Of a stretch of 64,000 bases of DNA, positions 16,576 through 25,772 are shown piece after piece. The stretch covers positions 17,119-81,118 of the IMG/VR virus record IMGVR_UViG_3300010399_000036, one strand, 5' to 3'. The stretch is from a virus. Below the pieces are notes generated by a model. The model did no database searches, was not told where the DNA came from, and saw only the letters and a list, made by a program, of their open reading frames with translations. Made by a program: the position numbers and the translations under genes. Numbering within the stretch: position 1 is the stretch's first letter; each line of letters begins with the position of its first letter.

Positions 16576-17036
16576 GCGACGTAACTGACAGAGAAGCCGC
16601 CTTTGAAGAGTTGGTTCGATTGGCCCAACCGGATGCCCTGCCGAAGCTGTCAGAGGATGAACTTGAGGCGATTCTTGATCGCAACCAGCGGGCTCAGAGA
16701 TGGACCGCGATGACGGCATTAACAGTTGGCCAAACGCTAATGCCAACTGTTCGCATGGGTCGGGTCTTCCGAGTCACGCAGGAAGGAATTACCGGAAGCG
16801 CGGAGCCAACATGGCCTACCGGGAGCGAAGAAGCGGTTGTTGACGGGACCGCAATCCTCATTAATTCAGGAGTGGATTTTGAGAACGTTTATGACGTTAG
16901 AAGCGCAGCGGAAGACTGCTGGGCCTTGAAAGAGCGTAAGGCTGTCCAGCTTTCAGTGGCGGGCGAGAGCCTAGACCACGTGGCCCAACAATGCCGGGAG
17001 CAAAGAAAGTCTTTCGCGTCAGTGTTGATAGCATAG
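16572..17036 (+). CDS. head-tail connector/adaptor candidate (154 aa)
   Basis: GTGA overlap with the previous gene. N-terminal helices (REAAFEELVRLAQPDALPKL, EDELEAILDRNQRAQRW), then VRMGRVFRVTQEGITGSAEPTWP and a closing helical part. The helical shape and position directly after capsid/decoration genes fit a gp6-type adaptor. Assigned by context. Confidence 0.55.
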   Translation: MSDVTDREAAFEELVRLAQPDALPKLSEDELEAILDRNQRAQRWTAMTALTVGQTLMPTVRMGRVFRVTQEGITGSAEPTWPTGSEEAVVDGTAILINSGVDFENVYDVRSAAEDCWALKERKAVQLSVAGESLDHVAQQCREQRKSFASVLIA

Positions 17037-17048
17037 GAGACCGTGTTA

Positions 17049-17399
17049 ATGAGAAGCGAAGTTGGTCAGGCATATGACGAAGTACGAACAGCGGTGGCGG
17101 AAATCGCCACAGATATTCTTGCCGACAACTGCCGTCTCATCGTTGGTGAAACGCAATATCGAAACGTGCCGTGTCAGTTCGGAGGAGGCTCTGGAAACAT
17201 GGATGGAGCGCCTTATCGAATCAAGTTTGCATGGGGAAGTCCCGCAGTAATTGGCGCAACGGCGATAGTTGACGCAATACCAGGGCGCTCTCATCTTACG
17301 TTGCAGTTAGTCGAGCCAATTGATTCGTCTACGGGTATTTGGCAGGAGTGGCGTGCTACCTCTGGACCAGCTTTTGGAAGAGTAGATGTCGGGCTTTAA
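17049..17399 (+). CDS. head closure/stopper candidate (116 aa)
   Basis: ATG 17049 is about 9 bases from TAGGAGA; a GTG at 17043 is too close to it. Short helical start, then beta-rich sequence (RLIVGETQYRNVPCQFGG, AIVDAIPGRSHLTLQLVEP). The size and the place between the adaptor and tail-completion genes fit a head-closure protein. Function by context only. Confidence 0.5.
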   Translation: MRSEVGQAYDEVRTAVAEIATDILADNCRLIVGETQYRNVPCQFGGGSGNMDGAPYRIKFAWGSPAVIGATAIVDAIPGRSHLTLQLVEPIDSSTGIWQEWRATSGPAFGRVDVGL

Positions 17400-17859
17400 C
17401 GTCAAGGGTGAGAGAAGGCTCTTTGAAGCAATTGACCGACTCATTGAGGTCGTAAGCGATCAGCGAAAGCGGGGCTGGCAAAAGAACGTAGACGTCAGGC
17501 TCGACTTTCAGCGCCGCCACATGGATACGGAAGCGGCCGGCGGCTGGACACCTCTCAATGATGAGTATCGATTGCAAAAGGTTGAAGACGTTGGCGCGAT
17601 TCCGATCCTTCAGTACACGACGCACATGTATCGCTCTTTGACTGAGGAACGAGCGCCAGATTACGTCCGTGAAGAAAGTGCAGATAGTTTGAAAGTCGGC
17701 ACAAGTGATTTCAAGGCGCGACTGCACCATGAAGGGCGAGGACGGCTGCCGAGACGCGAAGTGATAGTAATAACCGACGCAGAAGGACGCCGGCACCTTG
17801 AGGTAATCGAAGAGAATTATGCAGGCATCGCGCGCAATCTTGGTTTCAGGGTGATTTGA
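17386..17859 (+). CDS. tail completion protein, Mu gpG / virion morphogenesis type (157 aa)
   Basis: The pattern W.PLNDEYRLQK..., LQYTTHMYRSL (family: L..TG.L..S), DFKARLHHEGRGRLPRREVIVITDAEGRRHLEV and a final helix matches the phage virion morphogenesis (tail completion) family, which links the tail terminator to the head. It overlaps the preceding gene and ends in TGATG with the next. Confidence 0.7.
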   Translation: MSGFNVKGERRLFEAIDRLIEVVSDQRKRGWQKNVDVRLDFQRRHMDTEAAGGWTPLNDEYRLQKVEDVGAIPILQYTTHMYRSLTEERAPDYVREESADSLKVGTSDFKARLHHEGRGRLPRREVIVITDAEGRRHLEVIEENYAGIARNLGFRVI

Positions 17860-18212
17860 TGAACGACGCTGTTAACAGATTCATTCATGAGATGGGCGCA
17901 ACCTACGCCGAAGAAGGCGACCGTGACGTATCTCCTATTCTGTTTAAGGCTGATGACGATCCTGCGGGAATGCTCTTTGAGCTGACGCTGCCGAAAGGTG
18001 AGCCACATCCTTACTGGCGCGTCCGTGAGCGCGAGATGACAGCGGCAGAAATTAACGGGCTGGCGCAGATGAAGACAGAGCAATCTCTAAGAGTTGAGCT
18101 CTTGTCGTTGAGCGCTGTTAAAAATGTGGGCTCGTTATTCAGCTTTAGGGGTTACGTTTACAACGCGCGGCTGCGCGATAGGTGGAATTTCAGCTTTGAC
18201 AGGGTGGCCTGA
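17859..18212 (+). CDS. unknown joining-region protein with a paralogue at 28.5 kb (117 aa)
   Basis: ATG 17859 within TGATG. The segment FELTLPKGEPHPYWRVREREMTAAE (residues 40-64) and the end FSFRGYVYNARLRDRWNFSFDRV are closely mirrored by the gene at 28546. No known domain. It is transcribed between tail completion and tail terminator genes. Confidence 0.65.
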   Translation: MNDAVNRFIHEMGATYAEEGDRDVSPILFKADDDPAGMLFELTLPKGEPHPYWRVREREMTAAEINGLAQMKTEQSLRVELLSLSAVKNVGSLFSFRGYVYNARLRDRWNFSFDRVA

Positions 18213-18745
18213 TGGCAGAGAACGGGCCTTGGGATTCAGAGATCACACAGCAGTTCATTGAGCCATTACTTGACAACTTAATAGCAGTCCTACAAGCGGG
18301 TGAAGCGGCGGTCCATACGGAAGTAAACGGTGGTGAGCCAATGCCCGCATATAAGCGCTGGCCCATTAGCCGCTGGGTACCGTTGGTGCTTCCGGGAGTT
18401 TCCCCGTATCCGTCCTGTAGCGTGATTCCGGGACGGACGCGAACACACAAGGACGAAGACGGTAAAAGCATCGATGAGGGACACGGAGTTGAAATTTTTA
18501 TTGAAGACGTGGGCGGGAATCCAGATGTTCTGGCCCGCTCAGTGATAAGGCGAGTGCGAGCAGCGCACATAATCATTGAACGCGCGCCGTTATCGGCCCT
18601 ATTCAATGGCTTTTCGAGGGACCTGAGTCAACTACCCTATTGGGATATTGATCACGATTACGCTCAGTTCATCATTGACAAGTCAATTTACAAGCAGAAC
18701 GGAAGTTTAATCATTACGTTCACCGGACTGATGGAGAAAACCTAA
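18212..18745 (+). CDS. tail terminator / minor tail candidate (177 aa)
   Basis: Starts at the stop of the previous gene and ends just before the next ATG. Mixed alpha/beta protein with VEIFIEDVGGNPDVLARSVIRRVRAA and a closing beta strand GSLIITFTGLM. Size and position upstream of the tail tube fit a tail terminator. Inferred from order. Confidence 0.55.
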   Translation: MAENGPWDSEITQQFIEPLLDNLIAVLQAGEAAVHTEVNGGEPMPAYKRWPISRWVPLVLPGVSPYPSCSVIPGRTRTHKDEDGKSIDEGHGVEIFIEDVGGNPDVLARSVIRRVRAAHIIIERAPLSALFNGFSRDLSQLPYWDIDHDYAQFIIDKSIYKQNGSLIITFTGLMEKT

Positions 18746-19183
18746 ATGGCTACAGAAGAAAAGGCGATCACAGCAGCAGGCATCACTGGCGCAAATCGCG
18801 CGGGTGAGGCCATGCTCAGGCGACACGGCGTTGATCCGGCGAAAGTGGGCGAGGAAGAGATCGAAAAACTTCGCAAGCTTGGAATTGACGCCGACACTTA
18901 CGAGCGCAAAGCCCTGACGTGGGCTGGGGCTATTCAGGAGTTTGGCAAACCGATTGGCCCACGTTTGTATAACGAGGTTCATGTCGCTGCCTTTGGCCCT
19001 GTTCCTCCCGGTAAGAATGACATCAACCTTATGTCCCTCGAAGACAAGTGGATGAGTCCGCGTAAGGATGACGAGACGGACGAGGACTTTGAGGCTCGAA
19101 AAAAGAAATTCAGCGCGCGCCGAAAGCGCGTTCATGATTTGATAGCTGCCGCAGAGCAAGAAGTCGCGAAGGGAGTCAAATAA
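18746..19183 (+). CDS. unknown charged helical protein (145 aa)
   Basis: ATG one base after the previous stop. Highly charged and mostly helical (EEEIEKLRKLGIDADTYERK; DDETDEDFEARKKKFSARRK). No motif recognised. It lies between tail terminator and tail tube genes and is probably made with them. Confidence 0.6.
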   Translation: MATEEKAITAAGITGANRAGEAMLRRHGVDPAKVGEEEIEKLRKLGIDADTYERKALTWAGAIQEFGKPIGPRLYNEVHVAAFGPVPPGKNDINLMSLEDKWMSPRKDDETDEDFEARKKKFSARRKRVHDLIAAAEQEVAKGVK

Positions 19184-19804
19184 ATGGCAGGACTAGCTGA
19201 CGGCTGGGCAACCAGCGAACTTCATCGAGGGTTCGGTCAACTGTGGATCAATCTCGCCACGCTGGCCACAGACGCGGTGTTAACGATTGATTTTGCGACT
19301 GGAAACCCGGACGCGACTGCCAACCCGAATGGCATAAGCGCGGGCTACACAAACGAGGGCTGGGAGTTTGCGACTTCGCCGACATTCGATGAGATTCGCG
19401 TTGACGAAGAGGAAGACCCGGTGTCTGACTTCATCACGGCCAATGAGACAACTATCACTGGTCAGATGCGGCAGATCTTAAATCTCTCACGTCTTCAAAA
19501 ATTCCTCCCCGGTTCGGTGTATACAGCGCCTACGGGTACGCCGACGCAGATCACAAAGCTTACGGGCGGTGGACTCGCAACCTTCTCTTACTATACAGCA
19601 GCGCTTATATGGCCCGACCCCAACGATCCAGATGTGTTCTGGGCTGTGACTTTGTATCGCGTCCTCAACCGTGGCGGTTTGACTTTTGGAGTAGGCCGCA
19701 CAAAGGACTCCGCTGCCGGCGTTACCTTGACGGGACGCGCTGTTTCAGGCCGTACCGCAGGCGATCGCGTATACGCAATTGTGCGCTACGAGGATCTAAG
19801 CTAA
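19184..19804 (+). CDS. major tail tube protein (206 aa)
   Basis: Tail tube subunit of a siphovirus by size, beta-rich sequence and place two genes before the frameshifted chaperones and tape measure. Acidic stretch FDEIRVDEEEDPVSDFITANETTITGQ followed by alternating strands (ATFSYYTAALIWPDP; FWAVTLYRVLNRGGLTFGVG). A hairpin with T-run follows its stop. Confidence 0.8.
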   Translation: MAGLADGWATSELHRGFGQLWINLATLATDAVLTIDFATGNPDATANPNGISAGYTNEGWEFATSPTFDEIRVDEEEDPVSDFITANETTITGQMRQILNLSRLQKFLPGSVYTAPTGTPTQITKLTGGGLATFSYYTAALIWPDPNDPDVFWAVTLYRVLNRGGLTFGVGRTKDSAAGVTLTGRAVSGRTAGDRVYAIVRYEDLS

Positions 19805-19825
19805 GCCCAACTACTTTTTAACAAC

Positions 19826-19884
19826 CCGTGCCGTCGGCGTCCTGAAAAGGATTAGCTTGGCGGCACTTCTTTTTAGGAGAGAGA
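19826..19884 (+). promoter_or_regulatory. hairpin leader (terminator-like) before tail chaperone, copy 1
   Basis: GTGCCGTC (19829-19836) pairs with GGCGGCAC about 22 bases later, followed by TTCTTTTT and the ribosome site AGGAGAG. The same arms and T-run occur at about 28,025. It can act as a partial terminator that sets the ratio of tube to downstream tail proteins; the shared sequence hints at a common factor or common origin. Confidence 0.65.
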
Positions 19885-19888
19885 AGAA

Positions 19889-20434
19889 ATGACAGAACAA
19901 TTGAAAGTGACCCCAATCGAAGAGATCGCAGAGAAGACAAAGGCGGTCGCTGAGGCAGAAGCTACAGATCCGGGCGAGTTGGTGGAACTTCCGAAGACTA
20001 AAATTGTGGTCCGTCTGAGACGCACGGACATCCAAGGCGATGCACTCACCGGCGGCTTGCCGCTGTCCTTAGTTGCCGCTGCGATGGGCGATCAATCTGA
20101 GACTGAGGAGATGACGCCCGAACTAATCAAAGAAGCAACGCGCGGCATGGTCTTCATGCGGCAGACGGTTGTTGAGAACTGTCTTGAGCCTCGCATTGGA
20201 TTCGACCTGGCCGGCCGTGTTTCGTTTCTTAACAACTCGGGGCACGCAATCGCTCGTGTCCACAAGGAAGACTTTCAGTTCATGTTCGCGTTCATCACGG
20301 GGCAGGAGGCTCGAGCCGCGCTGAATAAATTTCGTAACCGAAAAGAAAGACGAACTGCTGCTGCTGGCGCAAACAGCAAGAAGCGGCGGAGTTCGCACCA
20401 GTCTCCTCTTGAGCGAGTTATCGCCAAGCCTTAG
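19889..20434 (+). CDS. tail assembly chaperone, short (gpG-like) product (181 aa)
   Basis: Lies between tail tube and tape measure, the fixed place for the frameshifted chaperone pair. Strong ribosome site. Contains ELPKTKIVVRLRRTDIQGDALTGGLPLSL and a helical FMFAFITGQEARAALNKFRNRKERR segment. The extension frame is offset by +1 (or -2) and open from 20325, so a fused longer product is expected by frameshifting near 20340-20430; CGA-AAA-GAA-AGA at 20339 is a candidate slip site. Confidence 0.75.
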   Translation: MTEQLKVTPIEEIAEKTKAVAEAEATDPGELVELPKTKIVVRLRRTDIQGDALTGGLPLSLVAAAMGDQSETEEMTPELIKEATRGMVFMRQTVVENCLEPRIGFDLAGRVSFLNNSGHAIARVHKEDFQFMFAFITGQEARAALNKFRNRKERRTAAAGANSKKRRSSHQSPLERVIAKP

Positions 20435-20666
20435 TTCTAACCTAGTCAAGAACAAAGCGTTGGCGGTTGAGCTCGATCTGGCTTGTCAGTTCCTGCTGAA
20501 CCGTCACGACATGGAGATCGAAAAGATGCGCTTGTCTATATGGGGAGACCCTAAGAACGCTGAACCAGAAACCCAGAATGGCGGTAAGCCAGCGACGAAT
20601 CCGAAATTGGCCCATGCACAACAGCAAAAGCTGACCGCTAAAGAAATTATGAAGCGATATAAGTAA
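20409..20666 (+). CDS. tail assembly chaperone frameshift extension (gpT-like, 85 aa from TTG)
   Basis: Open in the +1 frame from 20325; a TTG at 20409 is the only likely independent start. The upstream in-frame residues KKDELLLLAQTARSGG continue the helical character of the short product, so this is probably made as the C-terminal part of a fusion. Ends next to the tape measure ATG (TAATG overlap). Confidence 0.65.
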   Translation: MSELSPSLSSNLVKNKALAVELDLACQFLLNRHDMEIEKMRLSIWGDPKNAEPETQNGGKPATNPKLAHAQQQKLTAKEIMKRYK

Positions 20667-23600
20667 TGGCTGATCCGCTTAGATTATTGTTCGAGCTTGA
20701 TGCCGAGGGAGAACCGGCTGTCAAAGAGTTCAAACGCGTCCGCGCAGCCTTTGCCTCGGAGATTGAAAGCTTTAGGAAACTCACCGCCTCGGCTGTGAAA
20801 ACAAGCGTCGAAGGACCAGGCCAAAAAACCAGACCTAACGAGGGCGCCGCGCAAGCGGCAATCGCTACCAGCAAAACGATTATCGATTCGCAACGCGAAG
20901 TTAATCGCCAAATCGAGGCGATGTGGGCCAATCGTGAGAAGGAACAAGCAGCGTCGTTAAAGCGACAGTCGGATCTATGGACCAAGCATGAAGCCGCAAA
21001 GCTCGCTACTACTCGCCAAGCAGAGAAGCAAAGCGAGGCAGTTGTAGCAGCGTCGCAGGCAGCAAAGGACAAGGCCGCGAAAGCGTCCGCCGATAACTTT
21101 CTCAGGATTCAGAAACAGATCAACGCAGATGTCGCGAAAGCTAACGCTCAGGTTGCTGCCGATCAGATCCGCGCAGCACTTACTGCCGCAAAGGGCACAG
21201 CCGACATCAGCGGCGTCGCATCGAAAGGAATTCGGGATCTCGCAGACAACGTCAACGTATTTATAGGCCAGCGCATTCCGTTATTCGGAGGCGCCTTTCT
21301 TCGCGTCACTGATAACCTCAGAAACTTCAACGTTCAAACCGGCAATGTAGAGGCATCGACACTAAGGTTAGGCAGGGCAATAAATACGCTCGCGGTTGGA
21401 AGCGGCAAAAGCGCCGATGAGATCAAAAAGTTTCTGTCTGGCTTCAAGGATCTTGGAACGCAAACAGAAAAGGATGCTGCGGCCATTGAGTTCTTCGGAG
21501 CCGCCACGGCTCAGAAACTGCTCCCCGCGCTCGGTACGGCTGAAGCAGAAATGGCTGGGCTGACAGCGGCAACCGCAGAGGCCGGCGCCGGGTTGGGTGG
21601 TCTCATTGCCGCCACGGGGCCAGTCGGCTTCGCGGTCGCGGCGGTTGCGTTCCAGGTAGCCACGCTTGTCGTCGGAATCAAACTGCTGTCCGACGTCGGT
21701 ATAGACATTACTAAGCGGTTTTTTGATCTGGCGAAGTCGGCGGCAGGATTTCGTGGCGAGATGGTTGACCTAAGTCAGCAATTAGGTATTTCAACCGAGA
21801 CACTCAGCGCATTCGAGATATTCGCAAAAACCACTGGCGGCAACATTGGCAGTATCACCGCGGCGTTGGGAATCTTTCAACGAAAATTGGAAGAGGCGCA
21901 AGATCCTACAACTAAAGCCGGCCAAACCTTCTCCGAGTTGTCAGTTGATATTGGAGATACCGAAACCGCACTAAGACAAACTCTCACCGCTCTTGAGGCG
22001 ATGCCAGAAGGGTTTCATCAGACCGCGACGGCGTTGGAGCTTTTTGGACGCGGAGGAAAGTCAATCCTTGCCGTTTTGAAAGAAATGGGCGGCAACCTCG
22101 ACGCCGCAATCGAGCGCTTCCGCAAGATGGGGTTGATCATCTCGAGAGAGGACGCAGAAGCAGCCGACAAATTTAATGATCAACTCACAATCTTGGAGCT
22201 GAAATTCCGGTCACTGTTGGGCCGCGACGTGATTCCCGCCGCCACCGAAGCCGTAGAAGAGTTCTCAAAATTCATTGATGAAAACCGCGAAGAGATCCGC
22301 CTACTCAATGAGATTCTCGGCACACTCGCGGGCGCTGTTGGTAGCTTATTCAAGGTGCTGCTGAACGAATTTCGATTCTTTCAGCCTGGCTTAGAATTCC
22401 ACATTGACCTGTGGCACAAACTCGCCGACGCCATGAAGGCCGTCGCTAATGTCACTCCTGTACTGCCAGCGCCTACAATTCCCGAAACATTTACCGGACT
22501 AACACCTACTCCTTTGCCGGGTACTTCAGACTTAGCCAAGGCAAAAGAAGAAGCGCGATTAATACGCGCAGAAATCGATGAAGCGGTCAGGTTTGCGAAC
22601 GAACAGGTTGACGCCATCGATCGCCAGTTAAAAGCCCGTGAAATAGCTCCCGCCGCAGCACTTGAGGCCGTTATAGCCACGGAGAAGGAAAAGACGCGCC
22701 TCGTAGTCGAGGGTTTAAGGAAACAAGCTGAAGCGCTCGATAAAGAGTTTGCGCTCGAGGCAGAGAAACGAGCAAAGCAGCTTCCTGTTGATGAAGAGGC
22801 CCAACGAAAGCGATTTGAGGGTGTGCAGGAGATCAATAACAAGATCCGCACGGCTGAAGATGCCTTTAGAAAACTGGAGGCAGATAAACGAACTGAGTTC
22901 CAGGCGCAAGAGTTACAACGTGAGCAAGCGCATCGCCGGGCGCAATTGGAAATCTTCAATAGCGCCCTAACTGATCAAATCGCCTCACTTAACCGATCAG
23001 CGCAGTTAGGTCGGATACCGAAGTTGGCGGCTGTTGATGCGACTATCGGAATTATCGAACAGCAATTCAAAGCGCGTCGGGAACTACTGGAACGCGAACA
23101 AAGAGAAGCTGGCGCAGATGTCCCGTTGCGCCAGCGCATTGCTGATCAACTGAAGGATCTGGAGCAGCAGAAAACTATCGTTCTAAGAGAACAGAGCAAT
23201 CGACGGGAAGACATTCTCCGGGAAGAGGCTCAAAACTCAATTGACATTCAATTGGCAACAGCAGACCGCATTTTGCGAATCGGGCAGATAGTTGACTCCT
23301 CACGCATAGCGTCGCTCAGGTTTTTCGCCGATCAGAGGATAAAATCTGAGGAGTCAGTGGCCCGCGCAATTCTTAAGATCCAACTTGATGCACTTGAGCG
23401 AGAGGACGACGCAATAAGAGCGCGACTCACAGCGGCCACAACTGTTACTGACCCGCAGCAAAGAGCGAAGACAGAGGCCGATCTTAATAACCAGTTAAAG
23501 ATCAGTCAGGCTGAGCGAGAAGCGATTCAAAACGAAGGTAATCGCAGGATCGATGAGGCGAGACAAAAAGATCTTTCGAATGTTCGCAAGTATGCAGATG

Positions 23601-24853
23601 AACTGAAACGGATCGGAGAGCAAATAGCGGGCATAGAGCGGGATATTGCTGAAGAAGTCATCGAGTTGATGCGGCTGCACTTCGCACGCGGCAAAGACAT
23701 CATCCGAGCACAGCGCGATCTCGAGCTAGCTGATGAAGCCGCGCGACATCAAAGAGTTACTGACTCGATTAAGGCCCAACAATCAGAAGTAGATGAACAG
23801 ATTCGGATTCTTGAGCAGCATCTGAAGGCTTTACGGATTGGAACTGACATAGAAATTGCTGAATTCGAAAGGCTAAAAGCAGCGCTCGAATCGCTGAAAC
23901 AAAAACGAGCACAGTTGAACGCGCAACAAGAGGCTGAAGATAAAAAAACCAAAACTAAGACTGAGGTAATAACAACTGGCGCCGATGCTGACTTGGAACG
24001 TGAAGATCCCTCGAGTGGACGTAGTTTGTTCGGCGATGTATTTGCCAGCACCGTAAAGGATACCGGCTCTACCTTGGCCGGCTTTTCTGCTATGGCTGGC
24101 AGTATTTTTGACAACCTTAGCAAGCAAGCGGGTAACTTCGGAACGATACTCACAAGTGTCTTCTCTCAGTTAGGTGATGCTGTAGGAACAGTCGTTGAGA
24201 ATTTCGTTAAGTTTGGAACAGCTGGAATTAGTTTTAAAAAGTTTGCCGTCGAAGTGATAGCGTCCGTTGCCAAGATGGCGCTTGTCAAATCATTTTTTGA
24301 AATTGCAGAAGCCGCTGCTATGTATGCGCTCTTTTGGTTTACTGGCAACCCAAAATTTGCTAAGTCAGCCACTGAGCATTTAATAGCGGCGGCGGCGTAC
24401 GCGCTAGTCGGTGGTGCCGCCGCTGGGATTGGAAGAGTTGCCGCCGGCCGATCTTTCCGCGATAACCAAGGAACGGCCGCTGCGGCGGTGAGTGGCGGCC
24501 AAGCGGACCCTCGCAATAGAGAGTTTCAGAATACAGGAGCAGTGGTCGAGTCTTCAAGCTCTGCGGTGCGTGAAGGATCGAGCGGCGGAATCCTCGGGCG
24601 TGTCTTCGAGGAAATAAACCAAGTTCGGCGGGAGGTGGCGGAGCGAGATGGTCAGAGAGAACGCATACTCGTCGCCGCCTTGGAGCGCAATACGCAAACC
24701 TTCTCGCAGTTCGGAGTAGAGGGTCACGGCGTTGTCGTTAAAAAGGGCGCAGGCGAAGCGTCGGCAGAAATTGCGGGCGCGGTTGTGACGCATTCAAATT
24801 CGAGCGGAGACTTCAACGAGACATTGCAAAGGAACCTGGGATTTGCTCGTTAG
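20666..24853 (+). CDS. tape measure protein (1395 aa)
   Basis: Longest gene of the window and placed right after the chaperones. It is Ala/Lys/Glu-rich and helical, with long coiled coils (residues about 640-1090), a hydrophobic Gly/Ala-rich segment near 310-350 (LIAATGPVGFAVAAVAFQVATLVVG) and another near 1180-1260 (FAVEVIASVAKMALVKSFFEI...). It sets tail length and is ejected into the cell envelope on infection. No peptidase motif was noted. Confidence 0.93.
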   Translation: MADPLRLLFELDAEGEPAVKEFKRVRAAFASEIESFRKLTASAVKTSVEGPGQKTRPNEGAAQAAIATSKTIIDSQREVNRQIEAMWANREKEQAASLKRQSDLWTKHEAAKLATTRQAEKQSEAVVAASQAAKDKAAKASADNFLRIQKQINADVAKANAQVAADQIRAALTAAKGTADISGVASKGIRDLADNVNVFIGQRIPLFGGAFLRVTDNLRNFNVQTGNVEASTLRLGRAINTLAVGSGKSADEIKKFLSGFKDLGTQTEKDAAAIEFFGAATAQKLLPALGTAEAEMAGLTAATAEAGAGLGGLIAATGPVGFAVAAVAFQVATLVVGIKLLSDVGIDITKRFFDLAKSAAGFRGEMVDLSQQLGISTETLSAFEIFAKTTGGNIGSITAALGIFQRKLEEAQDPTTKAGQTFSELSVDIGDTETALRQTLTALEAMPEGFHQTATALELFGRGGKSILAVLKEMGGNLDAAIERFRKMGLIISREDAEAADKFNDQLTILELKFRSLLGRDVIPAATEAVEEFSKFIDENREEIRLLNEILGTLAGAVGSLFKVLLNEFRFFQPGLEFHIDLWHKLADAMKAVANVTPVLPAPTIPETFTGLTPTPLPGTSDLAKAKEEARLIRAEIDEAVRFANEQVDAIDRQLKAREIAPAAALEAVIATEKEKTRLVVEGLRKQAEALDKEFALEAEKRAKQLPVDEEAQRKRFEGVQEINNKIRTAEDAFRKLEADKRTEFQAQELQREQAHRRAQLEIFNSALTDQIASLNRSAQLGRIPKLAAVDATIGIIEQQFKARRELLEREQREAGADVPLRQRIADQLKDLEQQKTIVLREQSNRREDILREEAQNSIDIQLATADRILRIGQIVDSSRIASLRFFADQRIKSEESVARAILKIQLDALEREDDAIRARLTAATTVTDPQQRAKTEADLNNQLKISQAEREAIQNEGNRRIDEARQKDLSNVRKYADELKRIGEQIAGIERDIAEEVIELMRLHFARGKDIIRAQRDLELADEAARHQRVTDSIKAQQSEVDEQIRILEQHLKALRIGTDIEIAEFERLKAALESLKQKRAQLNAQQEAEDKKTKTKTEVITTGADADLEREDPSSGRSLFGDVFASTVKDTGSTLAGFSAMAGSIFDNLSKQAGNFGTILTSVFSQLGDAVGTVVENFVKFGTAGISFKKFAVEVIASVAKMALVKSFFEIAEAAAMYALFWFTGNPKFAKSATEHLIAAAAYALVGGAAAGIGRVAAGRSFRDNQGTAAAAVSGGQADPRNREFQNTGAVVESSSSAVREGSSGGILGRVFEEINQVRREVAERDGQRERILVAALERNTQTFSQFGVEGHGVVVKKGAGEASAEIAGAVVTHSNSSGDFNETLQRNLGFAR

Positions 24854-25071
24854 GGCTTCTCCCGCTTGAAATAAAAGCCGGTGAGATTGCTCGTACTGGC
24901 TTCCGGAGATGCGCCGACTAGCTCCCAACCTTCCGCGCCGAGTTGATTTAACTTTTTCTCGCTCGCGTTGTACTCAATCTTATATTCCCACTTCTGAATC
25001 GAACGGACTTGAAAGCCCGTACTGACTACAGAAACGAGCAGTAACGCGGCGATTAGGATTTTCTTTTTCAT
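24850..25071 (-). CDS. exported DUF4177-like protein (73 aa)
   Basis: A signal peptide (KKKILIAALLLVSVVSTGFQ) is followed by a compact domain WEYKIEYN...LNQLGAEGWELVGAS...YFKRE, which has the DUF4177 signature. Exported, no cysteine for lipidation. It is transcribed opposite to the tail genes and overlaps the tape measure stop by 4 bases. It forms a leftward group with the next two genes; an accessory (moron-type) role is inferred. Confidence 0.7.
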   Translation of the reverse strand: MKKKILIAALLLVSVVSTGFQVRSIQKWEYKIEYNASEKKLNQLGAEGWELVGASPEASTSNLTGFYFKREKP

Positions 25072-25074
25072 AAT

Positions 25075-25518
25075 CTAATTCCCCACTCGATTAAGATCGC
25101 AATCTTTAAGAAGCACGTTTCCAAACTTTCCATCACACCGACAGGTAATGACAACCGATCGTCCTTTTTGCAGACTCGACAAATATGATTCCGCCGAGTT
25201 GTCGAAATAACACTGGACGTGTGTTATTCCGAACTCCTGGCCACTGTCTAAGGTGACATACATCGTATCGAGAATATCTTTGCCAATAGATTCGACAATT
25301 CCTGAGACTTGGACCATCTTACCTTTATATTTACGATCAGCCGCAATTTCATTGGCCTCATACTCAGCAACTAACATTGGCGCACTTATGGGAATCGCAG
25401 ATTCGTTTGTGGGAGTTGGTGGCTTAACGGATCTGCCTCCGCCACAACAGAACAAAGCTAAGGTGAGCCAAAGCCCAATAACCATGAAGAGAGAGATGAT
25501 CGATGAAGACATGATCAA
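25075..25518 (-). CDS. membrane-anchored OB-fold (tRNA_anti-like) protein (147 aa)
   Basis: N-terminal hydrophobic anchor ending LALFCCGGG (possible lipid site at the first Cys), then a Pro-rich linker. The domain VAEYEANEIAADRKYKGKMVQVSGIV...VQCYF...LQKGRSVVITCRCDGKFGNVLLKDCDL fits the tRNA_anti-like OB-fold family of exported proteins. The family's role in phages is not established; superinfection exclusion is one possibility. In operon with its neighbours. Confidence 0.7.
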   Translation of the reverse strand: MIMSSSIISLFMVIGLWLTLALFCCGGGRSVKPPTPTNESAIPISAPMLVAEYEANEIAADRKYKGKMVQVSGIVESIGKDILDTMYVTLDSGQEFGITHVQCYFDNSAESYLSSLQKGRSVVITCRCDGKFGNVLLKDCDLNRVGN

Positions 25519-25724
25519 ACTGGTGGGATAGACGGCACTTGAACGCCGCTTGTTAAAAACAGAAATGCAAAGATAGCGGCAATAATAAACCCCGAGGCAA
25601 GAGATATTACGCCAACGATAATCGCGGAGGAGCGGGCTTCGGGGTTGGAATGGGCTATTTGAAAGATCTCGATACCTTTAAAGGCGAGATAAACGCAAAG
25701 CAAAAGTCCGATGAGAGGAATCAT
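25515..25724 (-). CDS. two-helix membrane protein (69 aa)
   Basis: Two hydrophobic helices (IPLIGLLLCVYLAFKGIEIF and AIIVGVISLASGFIIAAIFAFLFL) joined by a polar loop. Its stop overlaps the next gene's start by 4 bases (ATGA), so the three leftward genes are one operon. Unknown function; probable inner-membrane partner of the exported proteins. Confidence 0.65.
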   Translation of the reverse strand: MIPLIGLLLCVYLAFKGIEIFQIAHSNPEARSSAIIVGVISLASGFIIAAIFAFLFLTSGVQVPSIPPV

Positions 25725-25772
25725 GGCATCTTATTTGGAGGCAATGAACGTGCCGTGCAAGGTACTAAGGAA

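Noticed and set aside
22381-22959. 192-aa minus-strand ORF in the tape measure gene
   Set aside because: Ser/Ala/Phe-rich mirror of coiled-coil codons, no start signal.
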